Below, one piece after another: positions 41,990-52,209 of a stretch of DNA of 64,000 nucleotides. The notes under the pieces were generated by a model that was not told the origin of the DNA, made no database searches, and was given only the letters and a program-made list of their open reading frames with translations. How positions within the stretch are numbered: position 1 is the stretch's first letter; every line of letters begins with the position of its first letter. Source of the stretch: Macrothele yani (Eukaryota > Arthropoda > Arachnida > Araneae > Macrothelidae); assembly GCA_039090855.1 (NCBI GenBank), contig CM076990.1:198467232-198531231 (forward strand). Direction: 5' to 3'. Both the position numbers and the translations under genes were made by a program.

Positions 41990-42500
41990 GCTACAGGAGT
42001 GACGCACATGCCAAGACGGCAAATAGCAAAGGAAAGACCTCGTCGGCGTAGCTTAATTGGAAAAACATTCTGCTCCGGAGCCAAAGGATGTTGGTTCTAT
42101 TGTCGGCACCGGAAATTTTGGGTTTTCACATTTACGCCGTAAACGTGAAAAATGGATCTTACTGGAAGTTAGGTTCTTGGAAAAACGTGTGACGTTCCTT
42201 TCACGCATCATCTGGAATTAATGAAAATTCCTTCTTCCACAGAGAGTTGCATCAACCATGGCTTGCGGCGGACCCGAAGCCTGCGATTTCGTACCCCCTC
42301 CCGCGTTTCTCAAGAAGTTGGGGGTGGTATATGTGACATATTACAGAGGTGATGCACATGTCAAGACGGCAAGTAGCAGTGATAAGCCCTTGCCGGCGTA
42401 GCTTAATTGGGAAAACTTTGGGCTCCGATGCAGAAGGATGTGGGTTCGAGTACTGCTACCGGTATGGAGAGGGTTTGAATTTCACATTAGTGCTACATAT
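41990..42500 (+). repeat. tRNA-bearing ~350-bp repeat, 1.4 tandem units
   Basis: Unit 1: AGTGACGCACATGCCAAGAC at 41998, GGCGTAGCTTAATTGG at 42050, CATCATCTGGAATTAATG at 42205, GGTATATGTGACATATTACA at 42327. Unit 2 starts GGTGATGCACATGTCAAGAC at about 42348 and holds GGCGTAGCTTAATTGG and a better B box GTGGGTTCGAGTACT (42438-42455). The period is about 350 bp. Each unit carries its own tRNA-like A and B boxes. Confidence 0.82.
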
Positions 42501-43132
42501 TTTTGCAGCCCGTTTTAAAAAAGCATTTTCTAGTAAAACAAAACTTAAAAGGAAACGAAAGAATAGTTGTTATGAATCCATTCGGATCTCATAAACCTTG
42601 CGCCTAGTTATCTGTTGAAAAAATAACCTGAATTCGATTAATTTTTTCCATCCGTTGGTGTGAAGAATCTGGTCTAGCGCGCAAGAATGAATGCACTGAA
42701 AACAAAATGAACTTGGCATCTTTACTGCATCGAAATATGGAACCATTTAAACTGCTGGAATATATGTGAGTTCAAACTTTAGACCTTAATTTCTCCAAGA
42801 TGCCATACTTGGAAAAACTTACAAGGAAAAAAAAAAAACGAAAAGAAATGGGAAAACAAAGTGCTATTCATCCACGGTAGTACGTGTATTAAATTCACAC
42901 AATGTCTCTGCTGTGTTTTGCCAATCAAATTTCAACCTATGAGGAAAATAACCAGGCGCGGATAAAGAGGGGCGGGACGGGACCTCTCCTGCATTTTTTA
43001 AAGTGTGTGTACAAGCAATTGTTTTCAGCAGAAAATGATGTAAAACAAATTAAATGCGGCATTCTGATTCAAATCCTGTGTACACTTTCAGTTGTGATTT
43101 TTAATCTGTTACTCAGTTCAGAAGGAAAACGT
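42501..43132. other. No recognised feature
   Basis: Nothing coding. CAGGCGCGGATAAAG at 42952 resembles a hAT-type end, but no partner was found. Confidence 0.4.
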
Positions 43133-43141
43133 TGTTTCAAC

Positions 43142-45189
43142 GGTAAACGGTAAAAATACCCCCGGAGAAAATACCCATAAAAACTGAAAAGCGGTAAAAA
43201 TACCCCCGGAGGAAATACCCCCAGAACAAACGGTTCACTGTAAACTGCCACACAGGAACACTTATGTGTGGCAGTGTTCCGGTGTGGCAATTTACCGGCA
43301 ACCCTGCCACACATCTTTCAGCAACTTGGAAAATTGCAACACAGGAAAATTACACATGTTTTTCATTAAGGGGCCGGGCACAAATTGCTGTTCCTCCGAA
43401 GAACACTTTGAATGTGTGTCAATTTTTCCAGTGGGGCAGTTTTCCAAATTTCCAAATTATGTGTGGCAGTTTTCCAAGGTGCCTAACGAGGGAAAGGAAC
43501 TCTTTTGTTTGTCTGAATTTTCATGCCGCTTTCATACGAGTTTAGGGCAACTTCCCACAAAAGTTCAAGGGGAGGGGGAGGGGGACTTAAAGATTGCCGT
43601 TTCTGGTCCTGTATTGAGAACTGAATTGGGAACTCCAAACGAATTTCGAGAAAACGTTCCATGTTAGCTAAGCGAGAATTGTACTTTAATTTGAAGAAAT
43701 AAATTGCGAGGATCCGAGGTACACTTGGTTTGGGGGGGCTCTACCCCCAACTTCCGTAATATCATATTGTTACAGAGATTTTATACGGGGTTTTAGGATT
43801 TCACATAAAATCTCAAAATGCAACCTTTTTCCATCTCGTGCTTCCATTCCTTTGTCTCCACAAAACGTGAGAGAAATTTCTCAGAGTCAGTTCCCCATTA
43901 GACACCGGATGCACGGTTATTTACTAAGACGACATTCTGTCTAAGATTAGTATATGCACATTGTTTGTTGAATGGAGATTAACTCTAGCGCGCCTCTTTT
44001 GATGCTTTTCAGGTTTCAATTTCAATGGTGCCGACAAATGCACTAGCTCTCATATTTTTACTTTGAGGCTTAAGATTTACCGAAAGCGGTGTGGTTCCTT
44101 CTCACGGTGAATTTTAGGATATGCTTAAGGGCATTTCTTGGAGACAAGGGAAGGAGGAGAAGGTAGTTGTCTCTAGGTTTAGGTAGCGAGCGGTCACGAA
44201 AGTACGACGAGGGAATTGCCCCAGGAGAGGCCAAGAAGGTCTTAGGTGGACCGGGAGGTCGGGGGATTTCACGACAGCGCGAGAGATGATCGAAAGCGGG
44301 AGACTTAGGATATAGCACAGCTAACGGACAATCTTTGCAGGCAATTAAATGAAGAAAAGAATAAAAGTTTTTTAGATATATTTACGAATCGCAAGAATTA
44401 TTTGCATACAATTTTACTATCATCTTCAACTATATATAAGACTTAGCAACTCAACCACGCAATGTTTATGAAGTTAACAACAAGAACAAAGATAAGAACG
44501 AACATGTAAAAATATACTGGGCCGCTGGAATCTGTCAGTGTATCCCCTTGAAGCGTCCGCAAGGTCCGTGAGCTGGGAGGGGGGGGATTCCCACAAAATG
44601 TTAAAATGGACGTAGCGCTGTAAACAGTAGTACCATGCTTTACATAATGATTCTGTACACGACCACGAATTTTCAGGAAGGAGTGGCGAACTCCCCCTTC
44701 CCCCAGTTTCTAAGAGCTCTTCAGGGGTAACATCGAGAATACACTGACCGATTCTAGAGGTCCAGAATACAAAATTATGGAAGTTGGGAATAGAGTCCTC
44801 CAAATTAAGCACCTCGTATCCCTTTTACAGACTTCACCAAGTTTCTGCGGAAGGGGGAAGGGCATACATAGTCTGCCACTAAACACAACATGAATCATAG
44901 AAATTGCGAGCAAATCCCTTACCTTAAACACTTGTCTGCGCTCTTAGAAACTTGGGGGAGGATGAATTCACCCCATCCTCCTGAAAATTCGTGGTCGTGT
45001 ACAGAATCATTATATAAAGCATGGTAGACTATTTCTAACAAACGGAGAAAGTACCGAAGGTTACTGCAAAAATGCATGATATTGGGAGATGTGAGTGTTT
45101 GATCTGCTGGAGGTATTTCCTCCTGCGGTATTTTTACCGCTTTTCAGTTTTCAGTGGTATTTTCTCCGGTGGTATTTTTACCTACATCC
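43142..45189. mobile_element. Foldback element with 9-bp TSD and ATACCCCC-type ends
   Basis: The left end GGTAAACGGTAAAAATACCC and right end GGTATTTTTACCTACATCC are inverted. The inner motifs CCCGGAGAAAATACC and AACTGAAAAGCGGTAAAAAT are also mirrored near 45120-45175. They are flanked by a perfect 9-bp direct repeat TGTTTCAAC (43133-43141 and 45190-45198). The interior shares modules with 52440-54620: ACTGCCACACAGGAACAC, TTTAATTTGAAGAAATAAAT, and the block CACGACCACGAATTTTCAGG. No credible coding. TSD length and long TIRs suggest a Mutator-like or similar foldback. Confidence 0.8.
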
Positions 45190-45297
45190 TGTTTCAACAC
45201 AAGCATGAAGTTCAAGATTTATCTTTATCTAATCTTAAAAACATTGCTGTTGGGTCAAAACTTTTCACGTTAATTGTTGATTAAAAGAGTACTTAAA

Positions 45298-46710
45298 TAC
45301 ACTGCTGGCGACCCTAAATGCAACACCAAGAAGGACACGAGGTAGCAAAGCCAGATTTACTGGACACATAACAACAGATACAAAAATGAAACGATTGAGC
45401 TTACAGGCCCATGCGACTTGCGGAACGCACAGACATCAATAGCTCGTGTGGCCCCCATGGCTGGCATTAACGGCCGCTACACGCCACGGCATCGAACGAA
45501 AGATGTTTTAGATGTGGGCTTGGGGTATGTCGGTCCAGGCTGCTTCCACACGTTGTCACAGTTCATCAGGCGTAGCCGCGGGTGGTACTTGCCGGGCCAT
45601 TAGGTTGTCGATCAGCGACCAGACGTGTTCGATGGGCGACATATCAGGAGAACAGGCGGGCCACGGCAGAAGTGACACCTAGTGGGCCGTGAAGAAGTTT
45701 TGCACGATGCGTGCCACGTGCGGGCGCACGTTGTCCTGGTGAAACGTGGCCGCTGGCAGGTCCTGCAGGTAAGGGAGGACTACAGGCTCCAAACCGTCGG
45801 AGATGTAGCGGTGGCTGTTGAGTGTACCGGCGATGCGTACCAGAGGGGTGCGGGTGCCATATCCAATTGCGCCCCAAACCATAACGCCAGGTAACGGACC
45901 GGTATGGTGATGCATAATACAGGCGTCATACAGTCTCTCACCGCGGTGCCGCCACACACGGATCAGACCGTTGTGGTGTTGCAGGCAGAAGCGCGATTCA
46001 TCGGAGAAGACAATGTCGTGCCATTCCGTAGTCCAGGTGCGGCATTCAACGGCCCACTGCCGCCGCACTCGCCGATGGTGTAACGTCAATGGTAATCGGA
46101 GCCATGAGCGCCACGCGACAAGTCCCCGCTCCTGCAGACAACTTCGAACGGTACGTGCTGATACAGGTTGCTGCGCAACACACCCTAATTCCTGCGCTAA
46201 CGTTCGTGATGTGGCGGTGCGAGCCGTCAATGCCCGCCGCACAACATGCCGGTCCTCTCGTTCGGTGGTGTGCCGCGGCTGCGGCAATCGCTCACGTCGG
46301 TCCGTCCGTCCCTCCTGTACCCACCGAATCCCTACTCGCCTCACAGTGGCTGGATGTCGTCCCACACGGGCGCCGATGACTCGGTACGACAAACCGCTGT
46401 CGCGATAAGCCACTATTCGTCCTGTGTCGAACTCCAAAACGTGCTGCAATGACTGCCGTATTCTGCGACGAGGCATCAGGAAGCTTCCCACGCACAGGTC
46501 CGGCAGCACAACACACTTGCACTACTTACACCCCGCCTTCTGTGCACCCTTCTTATAGTGCTTCTCGGTGGCGTGCTGGGCTCACATGATTTGCATATGC
46601 CCTGCAATGCTAATCGTTTGCATGTCCTCTCGCGGGCGACGCATACTGCGAATTTCAGGCCAATTAGATGCTTACTTCTTGGTGTTGCATTTTGGGTGGC
46701 CAACAGTGCA
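45298..46710 (-). mobile_element. Tc1-like transposon with complete TIRs
   Basis: The TIR TACACTGCTGGC...AAATGCAACACCAAGAAG (45298-45334) has its inverse CTTCTTGGTGTTGCATTTTG...CAACAGTGCA at 46675-46710. The next Tc1 element starts 10 bp further on. Confidence 0.92.
45436..46509 (-). CDS. Tc1 DD34E transposase, one frame with three in-frame stops
   Basis: A single minus-strand frame runs from MPRRRIRQSLQHVLEFDTGR to HGGHTSY, broken only by TAG after FFTAH (45679), a TGA and a TAA. First HTH: LSYRVIGARVGRHPATVRRV. Linker: ERLPQPRHTTEREDRHVV. Second HTH: VSARTVRSCLQERGL. First Asp: FSDESRFCLQHHNG. Then GVMVWGAIGYGTRTPLV, second Asp in FHQDNVRPHVAR, and SPDMSPIEHVWSLID with Glu; the second Asp and Glu are 34 residues apart. 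No frameshift at all, which is unusual among the relics here. Upstream Met (MLPDLCVG) is possible, but the family start is more likely MPRRR. Confidence 0.88.
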
Positions 46711-46719
46711 ATATAACTA

Positions 46720-47894
46720 TACACTAAAGAGCAATTGAATTAGAGACAGCTGGCGTTATGCAAATGTGGCGCTGTGGGCGGCCCTGCAAACGGAAACGAC
46801 CTGACGCATGAAGCGATCCGACAATATAAGGAGTGATCCAAAGGATCTAAGCGCATTTGATCGTGGGCAAATTGTCGGGGCCCGACGAATGGGTCACTCC
46901 ATCTCGGAAGTCGTGCAGGCACTACGATTTTCACGAGCCACTGTGTCACGAGTGCACCGTGAGTACATCGAATCCAGTAAAACTATCCCTACAAGGGCCA
47001 ACTGCAGTGGACAACAGCTGGTGGATGAGCGGGGTCATCGTCGGCTAGCTCGCATTGTAACAGCGGATAGACGGGCCACAGTACAAGAAATCACTCGGCA
47101 ATTTAACTCTGGTGCACAAAAACGTGTAAGCAGCCACTCCATCCAGAACCATCTCCTCGCTATGGGGTACAGAAGCCATCGTCCCACGAGGGTACCGCTG
47201 CTGACCGCACATCACAGGGTGCAAAGAATAGCATGGGCGCGGGAACATCGCCACTGGACCCTAAACATGTGGGAAAATGTTGCCTGGACTGATGAGTCGA
47301 GATTCACTTTGGTACATGCGAATGGCAGGATACGAGTACGGCGCAAACCACATGAAGCCATGGATCCTTCTTGCCAGCAGGGTACTCTTCAAGCTGGTGG
47401 GGGTGGCATTCTCGTCTGGGGACTGTTTACGTGGACTAAAATAGGACCCCTGGTACGTGTGACATCGCCCCTCACAGGTCAACTTTACCGGAATATCCTG
47501 GACGACTATTTTCTCCCGTTTGTGCGTCTTCAACATCCCACTGGGGACCTCATCCTGCAACAAGACAATGCACCGCTCCCGATTTGTATCCGAATAGTTG
47601 GATGAACACTCCACCGACGTGACCTCGCTTTATTGGCCAGCCAGGTCACCTGACCTCAATCCCACCGAGCATATCTGGGATGCCATCGAGAGAGATGTTC
47701 GAGGCTCTGACCCTCCTCCATCAAATCTTCGTGAACTGTGGGAACTTGTTTAGGGTCGCGGATCCGTATGGCTGCTCAACGCTTCCGGTGTCTTGTCGAG
47801 TCCATGCCGAGACGAATCGCCGCCGTCATCAGGGCGAAATGTGGTGCTGGAGGTTACTAGACAGGTATCTTTAATTCAATTGCTCTTCAGTGTA
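46720..47894 (+). mobile_element. Tc1-like transposon with complete TIRs
   Basis: The TIR TACACTAAAGAGCAATTGAA at 46720 pairs with the inverse ending ATTGCTCTTCAGTGTA at 47894. The Penelope-like element at 47895 has inserted into its last bases, duplicating AGTGTA. Confidence 0.93.
46808..47860 (+). CDS. Tc1 transposase, N-terminal 265 codons open, C-terminus frameshifted
   Basis: From MKRSDNIRSDPKDLSAFDRG, the first HTH is SISEVVQALRFSRATVSRVH. Then ERGHRRLARIVTADRRATVQ, second HTH (KRVSSHSIQNHLLAMGY), WTDESRFTLVHANGRIRV (first Asp), GGGGILVWGLFTWTKIGPLV, and LILQQDNAPLPICI (second Asp). The frame stops at 47605. The remainder is in other frames: WPARSPDLNPTEHIWDAIER with the Glu at about 47665, and LVESMPRRIAAVIRAKCG ending at TAG 47858. 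All three catalytic residues survive but are split by frameshifts. Confidence 0.9.
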
Positions 47895-48847
47895 CTAGTG
47901 ATCCGAAATTTCTTGGTGTAGAATAGAAATCAAGGTTTCCAAGCTTTCGCACATCAACCAGATGGCCTTTTCAAGGAAGGTAGGCAGCAAACTGCTAATT
48001 GGATAATAGAACGCTTCAACAATTTTAACGCGGTGACTTGACAATAACGAAGAGATGCGAACGTAATCAGGTATTCAAAAACACAAGGCGTTTAGCTCGC
48101 GGAATCATGGATGGAAAACCAAGAAGCAATCACTATTTGAAGAACTGGTTCCAAACTCGTAGTAACTCCAGTGAGACGCTATCAATGCACGACTCGCTGT
48201 TGGTTATGGTCTCCAAAGTTTCGCGAATGGCAGTAGATGTTGAGGTGGAGTAGGAAGCTAATCTCTTTACGTCATCCCACATAGGAACAGCGGTCTTGAA
48301 CTTGACTTCTGTGGATAGGTCCGTGGTTACTTTGCCGTTCTTTATGTCCCTTTTATGTTCGCTGACTCTAATTCTAAATGAACGTTTAGTCATTCCAATG
48401 TAGTGCCGCTTGGAGCCGTCCGGATATAGTAGAGGAATAGCATAAACTCCTGCTTCATTGGAAGGTGGGGTCTTGTCAGTGTTTCCCTTAAGCATAGTAT
48501 TTATAAAGATAAGATAGAGATCATAACCAACAGTGAGTCGTGCAATGATAGCGTCTCACTGGAGTTGCCAAGAATTTAGAACCAGTTTTTCAGATAGTGA
48601 TTGCCTCTTGGTTTTCTATCCATAATTCCACGTGCTGAACGAGCATTACGCCTCGTGTCTTTGAATACCTGATTACGTTCGCATCTCTTCGTTAGTGTCA
48701 AGTCAAGTCGCCGCGTTTAAATTGTTGAAGCGTTCTATTATCCAATTTGCAGTTTGCTGCCTACCTTCCTTTAAAAGGCCATCTGGTTGATGTGCGAAAG
48801 CTTGGAAACTTTGATTTCTATTCCAAACCAAGAAATTTCGGATCACT
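47895..48847 (-). mobile_element. Penelope-like element, 5'-truncated, with inverted terminal repeats
   Basis: Arms of about 320 bp (47895-48215 and 48506-48847) are inverted copies: CTAGTGATCCGAAATTTCTT against AAGAAATTTCGGATCACT, and CAGTGAGACGCTATCA against TGATAGCGTCTCACTG. Between and into the left arm runs a minus-strand frame with a GIY-YIG domain, the endonuclease of Penelope-like elements. The reverse-transcriptase part is missing. The TSD AGTGTA (47889-47894 and 48848-48853) lies at the end of the neighbouring Tc1 TIR. Confidence 0.85.
48133..48495 (-). CDS. Penelope GIY-YIG endonuclease C-terminal domain
   Basis: 120-codon open frame. EAGVYAIPLLYPDGSKRHYI contains the GVYAI (GIY) motif, followed by YIGMTKRSFRIRVSEHKRDI (YIG, conserved Arg, and the SEHKRDI helix). 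In Penelope-like elements this domain follows the reverse transcriptase and cuts the target DNA. The tail ESCIDSVSLELLRVWNQFFK runs into the terminal repeat, as is usual for these elements. The Met shown is internal to the original protein; nothing upstream of it codes. A free-standing GIY-YIG host gene is unlikely given the flanking inverted repeats. Confidence 0.88.
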   Translation of the reverse strand: MLKGNTDKTPPSNEAGVYAIPLLYPDGSKRHYIGMTKRSFRIRVSEHKRDIKNGKVTTDLSTEVKFKTAVPMWDDVKRLASYSTSTSTAIRETLETITNSESCIDSVSLELLRVWNQFFK

Positions 48848-48848
48848 A

Positions 48849-50208
48849 GTGTAGTTATACTATTTAAGAACAGTTGGTGTATTCTTCCTTGTTATTTAAT
48901 TTATGGTTGGAGTACATTGTTCTAAACAAAAGTTTAGAAAGAGAATTTCCATTATCCAACTCGTAAAAAAATGCACTTCGTATCACGCCGAAAGGTAACG
49001 TTGGAAATATATTAAGCACTCGAGCGGGTTCGACCCTGGTAACGTAGCATGTATCGTATCATTCGTTCACAGGCTAAATTTCATTCATATTTCAAATAAA
49101 AGAACTCATTACGAAAATGGGTAACCACAAGGAAAATGGGTAACCACAAGGTTTCCAAAACTATGAAGAGATCGGGATGCTGTGCAGACTTCAAGACTAC
49201 CTCAGACCTTATCTAATTAGACATGCCGTTAACGAGATGCCATTGGTGCGTTACAAGGTAAACGATGGCGATATTATGTAGGCATGCTGGAATTTCATTT
49301 GTCGATATGCTTGTTAGCGGGGAAATAAACAGTGCGTGTGTCACACAGAATTGTCATACATGAATGTACACTCTTTCTTTAGATTACGACCCACTTACTG
49401 GATGGACAAGCGTAGGTCATTATTTCACTCGCATAATTAGGTGCCTGCTTCACTAGCAAACACGTATTGTAGAAGTCCACAAATGGTATTAGGTTAAGTG
49501 CTAGGGAGTATCCCCCCCCCCTCAATCCCCTCGCTTTTCCGAACAGCAAAATCCAATAAGCATTATTCTAATAAGCATATGGTTTTGTTTTGTTTTGTGT
49601 GCGTGCGTGCGTCTGCAGCTGAAGAAAAAAATGAAAAAAGAAATAATTTTCCTTTTCTCGTGTTTGCTTCCTCGAAATTAATGGACACTACTGAGAGTTT
49701 CAGATATTTGGGGTTTGCTGCCATAATCCTCTTAGATTGTGCACAAATATTTGAACAAAGAAATGGAACAATAAGGTTTTGAAATTAAGAAAAGATCCCA
49801 GTGAAGCGAAAAGTAAAACAAAAGTGTTTTCTGACAGTAATTTCGCTCTTCTTTGTAACTTCAGTTAGTAACGTAGTTTTGCCTACTTCTGTTCAATCCA
49901 CCATACGAAATTTTTCATTAGAAAAGCTTTTGTACGTTCGTTTGATATGATAAATTTAACTTTAGAGTACAGTGGAACCACGTTTATACGTTTTTCAAGA
50001 GACCAAGTAAAATTATCGTATAACTGAAAAAACGTATAAAAGAAATATGGCACGTTTCCGTTCCTAGATGGCAGCACTTCATTCTGGTGCAATGTATGGC
50101 GAAGCCAAGTAGTATGCAGTGTTTTCTCATGCTCTAGTGTACCAGTATTTTCAGTTATCCTTTTTTTTTTTTTTCACAGTTTTACTTGTTTTTAACTTTA
50201 TTGATTTC
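48849..50208. other. No recognised feature
   Basis: Longest featureless stretch of the window. It includes a C-rich tract (49512) and GTGCGTGCGTGCGT (49597). A tandem duplicate AAAATGGGTAACCACAAGG occurs at 49116-49152. No coding that I can support. Confidence 0.45.
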
Positions 50209-50220
50209 AATCATACTTTG

Positions 50221-50449
50221 GCCGCCCCGGTGGCGCAGTGGTCTAAGCGATGGCCTCTGATCATTCGTCCGAAAGGGGTCCGGGTTCGAATCCCGGTGAG
50301 GCATGGATGTTGTGTTTGTCTTACGGCACTGGCTCTCTCCCTTCCCTGGAACCAGTGGCCCTAAATTAGGGACGGGCGACTGCTTATAGCCCATTGAGTT
50401 GCTCACGGTGGTCGTTAAACCTCCAATCAAAAAAAAAAAAATAAAAAAA
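50221..50449 (+). mobile_element. tRNA-derived SINE, near-consensus young copy
   Basis: Full-length majority-subfamily copy with a perfect 12-bp TSD AATCATACTTTG (50209-50220 and 50450-50461). It has few private differences from the other copies, so it is among the youngest. Confidence 0.97.
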
Positions 50450-50739
50450 AATCATACTTTGTACATTTACAGTACTTACACAGTATGTAATACATACACT
50501 GTATGTACAATTTTGTACATAGTATACAAAGCATTACTATTAATTCATTTACGGTAGTTATTTTTTACACAATGAAATATGATGCAAAATATTATTAAAA
50601 AAATACGTATACATTTATACGGTTTTAAAAATCAATAATTTTATGTTGTTGTTAATCTTTAAGTTGAAACTTCGCATTTTCATTACATTCAAAGCCGGCA
50701 CTGTTTCCTCTTCGGTATTGTAGCTGTAAAAAAAAAGTC

Positions 50740-52205
50740 CTTAACGATGCTGAATGATTTCAGTGTATCGATAAATTTACCTGCTGACGCACTTATACCT
50801 GAGAATCATCATTACTCTTTTCACTGGAGACGTTCTTATTGCACGTCTTTTGTAAAAAAAGATCATGCTTATGTCATCGGTTTGTCTGTCCGTCCGTCTG
50901 TAGACGACACCATATCTCTGCAACTATTAGTCCGATTTAAAAGAAAAAATCTTTTTGCATTGGGAAGCCTGAAATGGGCGAATGATGACCCTTTTTCATT
51001 TATTTTTTTATAAAATACAATTTTGCCGCTAGAGGGCGTAAATGCAGATGATGTCGATTTCAAAATATATTTTATTATATATATTTGCTTCTAAGCATCC
51101 GATTGAAAAGTTTCTTTCATCTTTCTATTCAACTTATGTTGAAGACTATTTTAGGTATAGTTACTTTCTCAAGTTACACATAGATTTTCCGCTAGGGGAC
51201 GTAAAAGTAAATTACGCATATCCCGATATCTCTTCTTCTAAAACTCCGATTTGAATTATTTTTTTTTTTTCAGCGGATACAGCTCCTGATGAAAAATTTT
51301 TTGCTTATAATATCTAATTTTTGATAAAGAACACTTTGGCCACCAGGGGGCCGGGCCATAAGTGTTTATTTTTGCTTCTGATGTATTTGCCATAAAATCT
51401 GAGCTTCTAAAATCTCGATTGAAAAAATTCGTTCTTAGACCGATACTACTTTCGTCGACAAACCTTTTCGGAATAATTTCTTCATAAAATATTTCATGAT
51501 TTCTCCGCCAGGGGGCGTAGATGTATCTCTTATTTTGGTCAACATCTCTGCTTCTAACTGTCTGATTTGATTTTTTTTTCTTTATTGAATAGAGTTATCG
51601 GTGTAACATGTTTTCTATATAATTTCAAAATTTTAAAGTAATTCATAGACTTTCTATTAGGGGGCGTAGAGCGTAGAGGTAAATTGCGTTTCCAACGATA
51701 TCTCTGCTTGTAAAGCTACGATTTGAAAAATTCTTTCTGCACCGGATACAGCTCCAGATGAGAAATTATTTGCATATAATTTCTAATTTTTGGTAAAAAA
51801 TGGTTTGGCCACCAGGGGGCGTAATCTCAATTTCCGCTTCTGATGTATTTTCAGCAAAAACTGAGCTTCTAAAATCTCGACTGAAAAAAAATCGTTTGTG
51901 GGCCGATACTACTCACGTCGACAGACCTTTTAGGAATATTTTCTTCTTAAAATAATGAATGGTTTCTACGCCAGGGGGCGTAAATGCATATCGTTTTTTG
52001 TCAAAATCTCTACTAGAAGTAGAGATTTTGACAAAAATACGATATACAATTTCTCAAATCGGACCCCTAGAAGGGGTCCGATTTGAAAAATTTCTTCTTG
52101 GTTGGATAGTGTTTCTGATGCGAAATGTTTTTCATATAAATTTAAAATTTTCAAGTACATTATACACTTTTTGCTTGGTTTTCCTGCTAGAGGGCGTAGA
52201 TTATG
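50740..52205 (+). repeat. Degenerate repeat block with CCAGGGGGCGTA modules
   Basis: Modules of roughly 150-170 bp recur: CGATTTGAAAAATTC, GATACAGCTCC(T/A)GATGA, TTTGGCCACCAGGGGGCGTA. Instances of the GGGGGCGTA core lie near 51025, 51200, 51350, 51510, 51665, 51815, 51975 and 52195. The start (50850-51040) matches the minus strand of 4060-4240. Two perfect hairpins lie inside at 51995-52086. Confidence 0.75.
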
Positions 52206-52209
52206 ACAT

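Noticed and set aside
43266..43667. 133-codon frame and mirrored frames at 52868-54486
   Set aside because: They lie in palindromic minisatellite modules and appear on both strands as mirror images, so they are not proteins.
45971..46408. 145-codon plus-strand frame, Arg/Cys-rich
   Set aside because: Antisense shadow of the Tc1 transposase at 45436-46509.
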